A DNA stretch of 9,692 bases from Nostoc sp. CHAB 5715 (GCF_020829685.1 NZ_JAIVFR010000173.1:1-9692); one strand, 5' to 3'; positions 1-5,726 are shown, counted from the first letter of the stretch. A program made the numbers and translations. The notes: a model not told the origin generated them from the sequence alone.

Positions 1-291
1 GGAAAAGTTCTTTGGCTTGGTTATCCAGTCTGTACCACCAACCCATAGCCAGCGCCCACTAGGCATAGCTTTCAAGTTGCGCTGCATCTTATCTAGTATG
101 ACAGCTTCTTCTTGAGTTAGCTTTCCCAACTCGACTAAGCCGAGTAGAGTGCGATCGCATACTTCATCCCATGTTTCCCTTAGTCCCGCCAATGTCTTGC
201 GGCTATAGGTTCTAAAAAATACGGGATTAGCAGCCGGTGCAGTTTCGGGAAACTTTGCACTCTGGCGTTTTCTTTCGAGTTCTCGAACCAT
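1..291 (-). CDS. nrdJ: Class II (adenosylcobalamin-dependent) ribonucleotide reductase, N-terminal part
   Basis: The first 97 codons of a gene that runs off the left edge. The ATG is at 289-291, and all 291 bases are open. The protein begins MVRELERKRQ and carries FFRTYSR (residues 25-31), a TWDEVCDRTL segment (40-49) and MPSGRWLWVGGTDW (76-89). From memory of the family, these are N-terminal landmarks of monomeric B12-dependent NrdJ, which reduces ribonucleotides to deoxyribonucleotides in the cytoplasm using a cobalamin-generated thiyl radical. The catalytic cysteines and the effector site lie outside the window, and so would any intein, which is common in cyanobacterial NrdJ. A HIP1 octamer lies in the gene at 151-158. 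It is transcribed away from the GNAT gene. A perfect TTGACA on the minus strand (367-372) has no convincing -10 at normal spacing, so the promoter is unassigned. The start choice is supported by the family-like N-terminus. Confidence 0.85.
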   Translation of the reverse strand, partial: MVRELERKRQSAKFPETAPAANPVFFRTYSRKTLAGLRETWDEVCDRTLLGLVELGKLTQEEAVILDKMQRNLKAMPSGRWLWVGGTDWITKPKNFS

Positions 292-407
292 ATATCAAGT
301 GTCTTGCGTTCTTGTTGCGTGCGGACAGATTATGACTATACGCCAAGTAGTTTGAGTATTAAAGATTGTCAAATTGTCCACTTTACGCTAGCTATAAATC
401 GTACTAA

Positions 408-434
408 TTGCAACAGAAATTTATGATGTATAAT
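408..434 (+). promoter_or_regulatory. Possible sigma70-type promoter for the GNAT gene
   Basis: A perfect TATAAT lies at 429-434. A weak TTGCAA (4 of 6 matches to TTGACA) lies at 408-413 with a short 15-bp spacer. It is about 70 bp upstream of the acetyltransferase ATG in the 215-bp divergent gap with nrdJ. Only the -10 is strong. No clear Shine-Dalgarno sequence precedes the ATG at 507. Confidence 0.3.
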
Positions 435-506
435 GTTGCTCACCCTTGGGTATGAACGTAATAAAAAGTTTTAATTAGCACATTTTAAATCCTAAGTAAT
501 TTTAAA

Positions 507-1016
507 ATGATTAACATTCGTTGTGAAACTCTGCCAGACCATACAGTAATAGCTGAGGTGAATACATTAGCCTTTGGGCAGGAAAATGAGGCTAAACTTG
601 TGGAAGAAATTCGCCGTTCAGACCGCTATATTCCAGAACTTTCTATAGTTGCAGAGGTTGAAAATGTTGTAGTCGGTCATATTTTATTCAGCTACATTGA
701 TTTAGTGGGTGAAGAAACACTACAAGTACTCGGTTTAGCACCTTTGGCAATTCATCCACAGTTTCAAAGACAAGGTATTGGCAGCACACTAATAAAAGCA
801 GGCTTAGAAATAGCAGAGGTAAAGAAAGAAGCCATAGTGATTGTCCTTGGTCATCCCCACTTCTATACTCGTTTTGGTTTTCAGCCTTCTATTGTTTATG
901 AAATCGAGTCTCCTTTTCCAGTACCAGAGGATGTCTTTATGGTTAAACCACTGCAAAGCTATCAAAAAAACTATAAAGGGAAGGTTGTTTATCCCTCAAC
1001 TTTTCATGGGGTGTAG
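507..1016 (+). CDS. GNAT-family N-acetyltransferase (YhbS-like)
   Basis: A 169-residue single-domain protein of usual length for small GNAT enzymes, which move the acetyl group of acetyl-CoA to an amine. Residues 47-56 (IVAEVENVVV) and GHILFSYIDL form the central strands. LGLAPLAIHPQFQRQGIG (about 74-91) contains the acetyl-CoA pyrophosphate-binding motif A (Q-R-Q-G-I-G). HPHFYTRFGF (116-125) matches the 'GxPxYYxRFGF' block typical of the YhbS/COG3153 subgroup, followed by the family-like EIESPFPVPEDVFMVKPL. The substrate cannot be told from sequence. It stands alone: nrdJ diverges on the left and a 557-bp repeat element starts 19 bp after its stop. It has no signal peptide or membrane segment, so it is expected in the cytoplasm. 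Confidence 0.88.
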   Translation: MINIRCETLPDHTVIAEVNTLAFGQENEAKLVEEIRRSDRYIPELSIVAEVENVVVGHILFSYIDLVGEETLQVLGLAPLAIHPQFQRQGIGSTLIKAGLEIAEVKKEAIVIVLGHPHFYTRFGFQPSIVYEIESPFPVPEDVFMVKPLQSYQKNYKGKVVYPSTFHGV

Positions 1017-1174
1017 TATTATTTATTACTAATTAGGGACTTCCAACTAAAAAAATATCCTATCGCGGTGTAGGCGGGGGGGCAGGGAGCAGCTTTCAAG
1101 GGTAGGGGGAGAAAGAAAAATATTATCTAAGTACAACTTTGCGTAAAATCGTAACGTTTTTAATGCAAGGGGAC

Positions 1175-1312
1175 GCATTGGCATTGTTACCCCATGCATT
1201 GGCATTGTCAGCCGATGCATTGGCATTGTTATCCGATGCATTGGCATTGTTATCCGATGCATTGGCATTGTCAGCCGATGCATTGGCATTGTTACCCCAT
1301 GCATTGGCATTG
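1175..1312 (+). repeat. 21-bp tandem repeat array, six units plus a partial seventh
   Basis: Units start at 1175, 1196, 1217, 1238, 1259 and 1280, with a 12-base partial at 1301. Each has the invariant core GCATTGGCATTG, a 7-base variable part, then AT. The variable parts are, in order, TTACCCC, TCAGCCG, TTATCCG, TTATCCG, TCAGCCG, TTACCCC, giving a mirrored A-B-C-C-B-A order although all units point the same way. Each junction contains ATGCAT, and CCGATGCATTGG can fold as a small stem with one G-U pair. Because 21 is a multiple of 3, several frames stay open as heptapeptide repeats; I see no sign that any is a real gene. Units abut without spacers, so this is not a CRISPR array. Confidence 0.95.
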
Positions 1313-1378
1313 CAGGGTATTGCCAAATTTAATTCGCTACGAATTAATGAAATGCTGTACTAAGTAAATTGGATAATT

Positions 1379-1529
1379 TATAGCGCTTCTCGCTTGAGTC
1401 CAATACAGACCTAACCCCCAGCCCCTTAAGAGCTAGCGTTGGGGAGCAAGATTCAAAGCCTCTCTCCTTTTAGGAGAGAGGAATGGAAGTGAGGTCAAAG
1501 TGTATTGCTTCCATTCGAGAACCGCTATA
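1379..1529. repeat. MITE-like palindromic repeat with imperfect terminal inverted repeats
   Basis: The ends TATAGCGCTTCTCG (1379-1392) and CGAGAACCGCTATA (1516-1529) are inverted copies with one mismatch. A second inverted block (CAATACA and its partner around TGTATTG at 1501-1507) lies inside. The interior carries a perfect 10-bp hairpin, CCTCTCTCCT (1459-1468) with AGGAGAGAGG (1472-1481), and a CCCCCAGCCCC stretch. The style matches short dispersed repeats common between genes in filamentous cyanobacteria. It has no coding capacity. It sits inside the larger inverted-repeat element, so it may be a later insertion. Confidence 0.7.
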
Positions 1530-1543
1530 TTAAAAGCGACGGG

Positions 1544-1580
1544 AAACTCCAGAGAGCAAGTGGCGTGGAGTTTTTTATTT
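1544..1580 (+). terminator. Rho-independent-type terminator hairpin
   Basis: The stem AAACTCCA (1544-1551) pairs with TGGAGTTT (1566-1573) around a 14-base loop and is followed by a T-rich run (TTTTTTATTT to 1580). No gene ends close upstream on this strand: the GNAT stop is over 500 bp away. It may end read-through from that gene or a small transcript from the repeat element. The T-run merges into the right inverted repeat of the 557-bp element. Confidence 0.5.
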
Positions 1581-1703
1581 TTTGGAAGTCCCTTAAGAAT
1601 TTAGGAAGTTGAAAAAAAATGCTATTTTAGCCGTATTACTTGGCGTCATCTCCAGCAAAAGAATTAGAATAACCTTGAGCTTTCAATTTCTAAAGTTTGA
1701 GCT

Positions 1704-2333
1704 ATGTTTGCATTAGTCTCGCTTGAGAAAATTCAACTACCTGTGGGAGCAGTTGTGCGGTTGCCTGCAACCTGGCAAGATTATCAGAGTTTGTGTCAGC
1801 AACGAGGTGGCAATTCAATTCCCCGCATAAAATACCAAGATGGAGAAGTCTTACTCATGTCTCCTCTTCCTAAACATGGACGTGATGCCCATTTAATCGC
1901 AAATATCATTACAGTTCTGCTGGATTATGTTGGATGTGAGTACGATGCTTTTACTCCTGTGACAATGGAATTACCACAGCAGAGTGGAATCGAACCAGAC
2001 TATTGTTTTTACATTGACCATTGGGAAGCCGTATCTGGTAAGGAACGAATTGACTGGAGTGCTGATCCTCCTCCTGATTTGGTGCTGGAAATTGATGTAA
2101 CGAGTTATTCTGATGTGAATGATTACCTCCCTTATAAAGTTCCAGAAGTCTGGCTATACCGCAAAAAACAACTGTGTATTTATCAGTTACAAGGTACAGA
2201 ATATATTGCTCAAACTCAAAGCCAATATTTCCCAGATATAAATCTCCAGGATATAGTTGCTAGGTGCTTTGAAGTTGCCTACGATCGCAATACCAGTGCC
2301 GCAATTCGTGAACTCAAACAGCGCTTAGGTTGA
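1704..2333 (+). CDS. Uma2-family endonuclease (DUF820)
   Basis: A 209-residue protein with the PD-(D/E)XK-fold layout of the Uma2/DUF820 family, which occurs in many copies in filamentous cyanobacteria. Visible landmarks: the N-terminal block RIKYQDGEVLLMSPLPKHG (about 41-59), GIEPDYCFYID (95-105) with the first acidic residue D99, PPPDLVLEIDVTS (122-134) with D125 and E129 as likely metal ligands, and YKVPEVWLYRKKQL (144-157), the usual 'Y...GVxEYW' region. Members are presumed nucleases, but their cellular role is largely unknown. The gene stands alone, about 110 bp after the repeat element, and converges on atzE. No strong Shine-Dalgarno precedes the ATG. The sequence looks intact and within normal length. 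Confidence 0.85.
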   Translation: MFALVSLEKIQLPVGAVVRLPATWQDYQSLCQQRGGNSIPRIKYQDGEVLLMSPLPKHGRDAHLIANIITVLLDYVGCEYDAFTPVTMELPQQSGIEPDYCFYIDHWEAVSGKERIDWSADPPPDLVLEIDVTSYSDVNDYLPYKVPEVWLYRKKQLCIYQLQGTEYIAQTQSQYFPDINLQDIVARCFEVAYDRNTSAAIRELKQRLG

Positions 2334-2377
2334 AGAAGAGGAAGGGGAGCAGGGAGATATTAGAAGGGGGATATTAC

Positions 2378-2546
2378 CAGGGCTATTTCGTTCTAAACAT
2401 AAACCGCCCAGAACTAAAGTTCACAGGCTTTTAGCTTAAGTCCACTAAAGTGGACTAAAAACCTTTCTTAGTCGTCTTTAGACGACTTTTGTTATTAGCC
2501 TCAGAATTTATTCTGAGGCGGGCTAGATGAGAATGAAATAGCCCTG
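2378..2546. mobile_element. 169-bp MITE with 17-bp terminal inverted repeats and a 9-bp target duplication
   Basis: The left end CAGGGCTATTTCGTTCT (2378-2394) and the right end (2530-2546, reverse complement CAGGGCTATTTCATTCT) match at 16 of 17 bases. GGATATTAC is repeated directly at 2369-2377 and 2547-2555, a perfect 9-bp target site duplication, which is strong evidence for transposition. No transposase is encoded. The interior is four consecutive perfect palindromes: GAACTAAAGTTC (2411-2422), arms AGTCCACT/AGTGGACT (2439-2456), arms AGTCGTCT/AGACGACT (2470-2487, then TTTT), and arms GCCTCAGAAT/ATTCTGAGGC (2498-2519). These may act as a terminator for the converging uma2-like and atzE genes. 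CAGGG-type ends with 8-10 bp duplications would suit mobilisation by an ISAs1-like transposase; that is inference. Confidence 0.88.
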
Positions 2547-3953
2547 GGATATTACTGGTGCTGAAACTACACCCTTTACCTCTAACGCAGCTGCAACCCG
2601 TAAAATTAACGCTTCATTATATGGTGCTGCTATCAATTGCACACCCAATGGTAATGCATTTGGACGCTGAATTGGCACTGATAAAACTGGTAAACCAATA
2701 AAAGATAATGGTTGAGTAAATAATCCCAAATGAGGACGGACAAGAATTTCTTCGCCATCCAAAATCATGGTTTGTTGACCAATTAGCGGTGCGGAAATTG
2801 GTGTAGTTGGGGCAAGAATTACATCCACATTTTGAAACACTTCCCGAACGCGATCGCGATACCATTTTCTAAAGCGTTGGGCTTGCAGATACCAGCTACT
2901 AGGAATTAACGCCCCAGCCAAAAAGCGATCGCGTGTTGCTGGATCAAAATCTTGAGGACGACATCGCAATTTATCCAAATGCAGATTTGCACCCTCGCTA
3001 GCTGTAATCACAAACGCCGCAGCACGGGCGCGGTGTGCTTCTGGTATCGTTACGTATTCAGTGACTTCTATTGCATCAGCTACCTTTTGCACTGCTGCTA
3101 AAGCTTCCAGTTCTGCGCCTTTGGTGAAATAATCAGCAGCGATGCCTTCGGCGGACTTCGTCAACGCAATTCTGATACCAGAAATATCTTGCTTGAGTTG
3201 TGGTAAACATAATTCAGGCGGACGCTTTGTGCAAATGGGATCGCGATCGTCTTCTCCTTGAAGCACATCAAACACTGTAGCGATATCCTGTACCGAACGC
3301 GCAAAAGGGCCAATGTGGTCAAAACTGCTAGAAAATAAAGCTACCCCAGCCCGAGATAACCTTCCGTAAGTCGGCTTAAAACCAAAAACGCCACATAACG
3401 CCGCCGGAACGCGAATTGAACCATTAGTATCAGAACCCAATGTCAACGGTACTAACCCAGCAGCAACAGCCGCCGCCGAACCACCCGATGAACCACCAGC
3501 AACTCGTTGTAAATCATAGGGGTTGTGAGTAGCACCGTAATGAGAGTTTTCCGTGACAAAGCCATAAGCGTACTCATCCATATTCAAAGCGCCAACCAGC
3601 ACAGCACCCGCTTGTTTCAGCTTCGCTACTGCGGTTGCATCTTGGCTAGCTGCTGGGTTCTCTGCATTGATTTTCGACCCCGCCAGAGTCGTTAAACCAG
3701 CGATATCGAAGAGATTTTTCACCGCAAAAGGCACACCAGCAAGTATTCCAGGATGATTACCTTGGGCAATTTCCCTGTCAATGCGTGCTGCATCTGTTAA
3801 AGCTGTCTCAGCAGTGACAGCCGTAAAACAGTTGAGTTGATTATCCTGCGCTACTATTCGTGCGATCGCAGCCTTGGTAACTTCCACCGCGCTAACTTTG
3901 CCTTCACGCACAGCAGCAGCTATTGATACAGCATCAGCTAAGTCAAGATTCAT
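2523..3953 (-). CDS. atzE: AtzE-family amidohydrolase (amidase signature; 1-carboxybiuret hydrolase-like)
   Basis: A 476-residue amidase-signature enzyme. The Ser-cisSer-Lys triad is readable: Lys79 in GVPFAVKNLFD (73-83), cis-Ser155 in GGSSGGSA (153-160), and nucleophile Ser179 in GSDTNGSIRVPAALCG (173-188), with the family's 24-residue spacing between the serines. LAGVPFAVKNLFDIAGLTTL and SRAGVALFSSSFDHIGPFARS resemble AtzE rather than GatA. AtzE of Pseudomonas hydrolyses 1-carboxybiuret with the help of AtzG; the substrate here is unknown because no cyanuric-acid genes are nearby. An atzG homologue lies about 1.2 kb upstream on the same strand, separated by a DUF3574 gene. The C-terminus is altered: after V-I-S (467-469), the last seven residues QGYFILI and the stop come from the right end of a MITE. 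Without it the frame would end P-F-stop at 2360-2362. The active-site region is untouched, so the enzyme is probably functional. Three HIP1 sites lie inside. Confidence 0.9.
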   Translation of the reverse strand: MNLDLADAVSIAAAVREGKVSAVEVTKAAIARIVAQDNQLNCFTAVTAETALTDAARIDREIAQGNHPGILAGVPFAVKNLFDIAGLTTLAGSKINAENPAASQDATAVAKLKQAGAVLVGALNMDEYAYGFVTENSHYGATHNPYDLQRVAGGSSGGSAAAVAAGLVPLTLGSDTNGSIRVPAALCGVFGFKPTYGRLSRAGVALFSSSFDHIGPFARSVQDIATVFDVLQGEDDRDPICTKRPPELCLPQLKQDISGIRIALTKSAEGIAADYFTKGAELEALAAVQKVADAIEVTEYVTIPEAHRARAAAFVITASEGANLHLDKLRCRPQDFDPATRDRFLAGALIPSSWYLQAQRFRKWYRDRVREVFQNVDVILAPTTPISAPLIGQQTMILDGEEILVRPHLGLFTQPLSFIGLPVLSVPIQRPNALPLGVQLIAAPYNEALILRVAAALEVKGVVSAPVISQGYFILI

Positions 3954-4017
3954 CCTGAAATATTAGAAGATAGGGCGTTTAGCTTTCTAAAAAAGATATC
4001 CAGAGTTTAGATGCGTT

Positions 4018-4186
4018 GGGTGCATCCCAGTTTTTATTTTGCTCTTGAGAATAACTGTCATTGCGTTCGCGCAGCGTCTCGTAGAGAGGAGGAACGACGA
4101 AGCAATCTCATGGACTCGTTTTGACCTGAAGAATTTTGCGATTGCTTCGTTCCTCGCAATGACATGTAAAAAAGTGGGATGCTCCC
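4018..4186. repeat. Nested palindromic dispersed repeat
   Basis: Outer inverted arms around GCATCCCA (4022-4029) and TGGGATGC (4175-4182), with adjoining GGG/CCC and T5/A5 runs, enclose inner arms GTCATTGCG (4057-4065) and CGCAATGAC (4155-4163). A further pair is GAGGAACG...GAAGCAAT (about 4088-4108) with ATTGCTTCGTTCCTC (4141-4155). The left arm is interrupted by a GC-rich block (about 4064-4090, with TTCGCGCAGCG and CTCGTAGAGA) that looks like a second repeat nested in the first. Such sequences recur in filamentous cyanobacterial genomes (from memory). The stop codon of the DUF3574 gene (4058-4060) lies inside this repeat. Confidence 0.7.
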
Positions 4187-4837
4187 GATGCGTTTGCCCT
4201 GAGTCACATGCTCCCCGACTATTGGCTCATCAACGCATATTTGAGCTTCAGCTGTTAACACCCATTCTGTAATGGTGACATATTTGTGTCGATGCGTAGA
4301 TCCTGCTATCTTTTTCTTGAGAGCTGAACCTGCGCCTAAAACGCCTAATGCAACTAAACCCCAGGCAAAGGCTGGTTCAGGAACAGAAATTGGTTCCGGT
4401 GCAGTAATAAAGCTAACATTTACATTGTCATCAAGAACTTGTAAAACGCTTTCTTGATTAAATTGTTGGGTGTATTTATTAATAATGTCGGAGATAGAGG
4501 TTTTATTTTGCAGCGTATCGTCAAAAAGTAAGGAGATGTTCTTTGACTTTTCTTTGATCAGCGTGCCTGAATTGTCTAGGTACTGTCCATTAGCATCAAA
4601 AACCGTTAATCCATCCGGGAAGCGGGGGGTAATGACATTATTTAAAAAAGTTTGAAAATCTGCATCAGAAACCTCCCCGCCTTCAGGAATGTCGCGCCCG
4701 AAGAATAAACTTTCTTGGATAAGAGAAGCAGCCTCTACTTTGACGGCATTAAGTGAAATCGCAATAGAGAGTGCTGCACTTGCGGCTACAGTCTTAGCAA
4801 TCCCCAAAAACATCTTTTTTCCTATTACATTAGCCAT
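4058..4837 (-). CDS. Secreted DUF3574 protein with PEP-CTERM sorting signal and an abnormal C-terminal extension
   Basis: From the ATG at 4835-4837 the product has 259 residues. It starts MANVIGKKMFLG with a signal peptide: basic n-region, hydrophobic stretch, and probable cleavage near VKVEA-A (residues 32-37). The DUF3574-like domain follows: ESLFFGRDIPEGGEVSD, TPRFPDGLTVFDANGQY, and YTQQFNQESVLQV. VPEPAFAWGLVALGVLGAGS then KKK (about 152-176) is a PEP-CTERM tripartite signal, which is normally the last 25 or so residues and directs export and sorting by exosortase. Here the frame runs on about 80 residues; the last 35 or so (MSLRGTKQSQ to RDAARTQ) are translated dispersed repeat. A GTG at 4892-4894 would add 19 residues but lies in a palindrome and buries the signal peptide, so it was not chosen. 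The gene sits between atzG and atzE and has its own possible promoter. DUF3574 function is not known. Confidence 0.8.
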   Translation of the reverse strand: MANVIGKKMFLGIAKTVAASAALSIAISLNAVKVEAASLIQESLFFGRDIPEGGEVSDADFQTFLNNVITPRFPDGLTVFDANGQYLDNSGTLIKEKSKNISLLFDDTLQNKTSISDIINKYTQQFNQESVLQVLDDNVNVSFITAPEPISVPEPAFAWGLVALGVLGAGSALKKKIAGSTHRHKYVTITEWVLTAEAQICVDEPIVGEHVTQGKRIGSIPLFYMSLRGTKQSQNSSGQNESMRLLRRSSSLRDAARTQ

Positions 4838-4900
4838 TGGTAATTTTCCACAAAGGCGACAGTTTAAGGTATCCTTGGACTGCTTAACAAGCACAAGTGC

Positions 4901-4930
4901 TTATTAGGCGGCTCATAACTTTCTTGTCAA
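4901..4930 (-). promoter_or_regulatory. Possible promoter of the DUF3574/PEP-CTERM gene
   Basis: Reading the minus strand, TTGACA (4925-4930) is a perfect -35. TAATAA (4901-4906) is a poor -10 after an 18-bp spacer. Directly downstream lies the perfect palindrome AAGCACAAGTGCTT (4889-4902), overlapping the expected transcription start, which could be an operator or a 5' hairpin. It is 64 bp before the chosen ATG, in a 320-bp AT-rich gap after atzG. No other gene is seen in that gap. Confidence 0.3.
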
Positions 4931-5158
4931 GCGATTAAACATATTTTTGTTAAACATAGTATTTTTACCACATCATTACCATTTTCTGCAATAAAGCTCT
5001 GTGGATTTAATTTCATGCGGTTTTACACTGCATTAAAAATCACTCATCACATAGCCTTAATGAGTTAACAAAATCGCATTGCTGATTAATACTTAGAGTT
5101 TGTCCGTTTACTTTATAACAAAATTGTTATTCATACCTATAGTTACTATTAAACATAA

Positions 5159-5341
5159 CTATGGTTCAAATACTGATGCAACTTCAATATCCTCTGGTAT
5201 AGGAAAAGAATTTACAAGATTAGCGATCGCACTAATTCTCTCAAAATTTGCCACCACACCATCACGATACTCATCCCTTATCTCTAAATCCAACAATAAC
5301 CCCATTTGATCAACATACTCACCCACATTAAAACCTTCCAT
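5159..5341 (-). CDS. atzG: AtzG-like small subunit (DUF4089, GatC-like)
   Basis: A 60-residue protein, matching the usual size of AtzG. It reads as a helical GatC-like subunit: YVDQMGLLLDLEIRDEYRDG (9-28), VVANFERISAIANLVNSFPI (29-48), then the acidic and proline-rich end PEDIEVASVFEP. Known family biology: AtzG binds and stabilises AtzE and is needed for active enzyme, as GatC is for GatA. Here atzE lies on the same strand but about 1.2 kb downstream, with a DUF3574 gene between. The ATG is preceded by a GAAGAG Shine-Dalgarno-like sequence. The stop of the DUF952 gene is 34 bp upstream, so those two are probably co-transcribed. A HIP1 site lies inside (5223-5230). Confidence 0.85.
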   Translation of the reverse strand: MEGFNVGEYVDQMGLLLDLEIRDEYRDGVVANFERISAIANLVNSFPIPEDIEVASVFEP

Positions 5342-5342
5342 C

Positions 5343-5376
5343 TCTTCTTTGCGTCCTTGGCGTCTTGGCGGTTCGT
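5343..5376 (-). repeat. Short dispersed repeat forming the atzG leader
   Basis: On the minus strand this gap reads CGAACCGCCAAGACGCC followed by AAGGACGCAAAGAAGAG, immediately before the atzG ATG. It is similar to 5909-5943 on the plus strand (CGAACCACAGAGGCGCAG...GAGGAAGAAG). It fills almost the whole gap between DUF952 and atzG and also supplies the ribosome-binding sequence. The assignment to a dispersed cyanobacterial repeat family is from memory plus the internal match. Confidence 0.55.
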
Positions 5377-5726
5377 TATTCTAAATTTATAACCTCTTGC
5401 GGCAACTGAAATAAACCATCTTCCCCAGCCTCAAAATCAACCACTTGAAACACAGCATCAATATTTAACTCACCATAAATATGAGGAAATAATTCACCAA
5501 CCTCCGCAGCTTCATAACGAATTTCAGCTTTAACTCGATCAGAATCAATGCAAAGAATTACCAAACCCTTTTGATTGGTAAAAAAACGATTCGCAACCCA
5601 GATAACTTGTGCTGCTGTCGAACAGTGAATAAATCCTTCCAAGTCTAACGTATCACCCCGATAAGTTCCGAGGATTTTTGCTTGTTCCCATTGTTCGCTT
5701 TTAGTGATGTGTAAAATAGTGTTCAT
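5376..5726 (-). CDS. DUF952 family protein
   Basis: A 116-residue protein covering a whole DUF952 domain. Typical blocks are ILHITKSEQWEQAK (4-17), YRGDTLDLEGFIHCST (23-38) with the family's GFIHCS signature, ANRFF (45-49), LVILCIDSDRVKAEIRYE (55-72), and FPHIYGELNIDAVFQV (80-95). The biochemical role of the family is not established; the fold has been likened to ADP-ribosyl-transferring or -binding domains, but no activity can be claimed here. It has no signal peptide, so it is expected in the cytoplasm. It is first in the minus-strand group, 34 bp ahead of atzG. Its start codon is only 16 bp from the divergent glutaredoxin-like ATG, so the two promoters must overlap each other's coding region. 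Confidence 0.88.
   Translation of the reverse strand: MNTILHITKSEQWEQAKILGTYRGDTLDLEGFIHCSTAAQVIWVANRFFTNQKGLVILCIDSDRVKAEIRYEAAEVGELFPHIYGELNIDAVFQVVDFEAGEDGLFQLPQEVINLE

Larger units (their letters stand above)
1036..1592. mobile_element. Inverted-repeat-bounded composite element with no recognisable transposase
   Basis: Perfect 11-bp inverted repeats, GGGACTTCCAA at 1036-1046 and TTGGAAGTCCC at 1582-1592, bound 557 bp. Matching A-rich and T-rich runs lie just inside (AACTAAAAAAATA and TTTTTTATTTTT). TTA lies directly outside both ends (1033-1035 and 1593-1595), which could be a 3-bp target duplication. Inside, in order: a G-rich tract (1074-1113), a 21-bp tandem array (1175-1312), a 151-bp MITE-like repeat (1379-1529), and a terminator-like hairpin (1544-1580). 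The open frames inside are products of the repeat. This layout suggests a non-autonomous or decayed element that took in further repeats. The mobile origin is inferred; the inverted ends are seen directly. Confidence 0.5.

Noticed and set aside
292..420. NrdR-box or B12 riboswitch upstream of nrdJ
   Set aside because: No NrdR-like 16-bp palindrome or B12-box sequence is visible, and the gap of about 215 bp is shared with the divergent gene.
1175..1312. Possible CRISPR array
   Set aside because: Units are 21 bp and contiguous, with no unique spacers and no cas genes.
1047..1363. Overlapping open frames across the 21-bp array, including heptapeptide repeats such as ALALLSD and MPMHRIT
   Set aside because: The 21-bp period keeps all frames open. 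There is no ribosome-binding site, no recognisable domain, and one frame starts at TTG; the frames are by-products of the repeat.
4838..4894. Upstream GTG start that would lengthen the DUF3574 protein by 19 residues
   Set aside because: The GTG lies in a palindrome beside the probable promoter, and the longer N-terminus would place the signal peptide internally.
4039..4907. Plus-strand open frames opposite the DUF3574 gene
   Set aside because: They are shadows of a gene with clear signal peptide, domain and sorting signal on the minus strand.
5115..5162. Two 7-bp stems (ATAACAA/TTGTTAT and ATAGTTA/TAACTAT) at the end of atzG as a terminator
   Set aside because: AT-only weak stems with no T-run on the minus strand; not enough to call.
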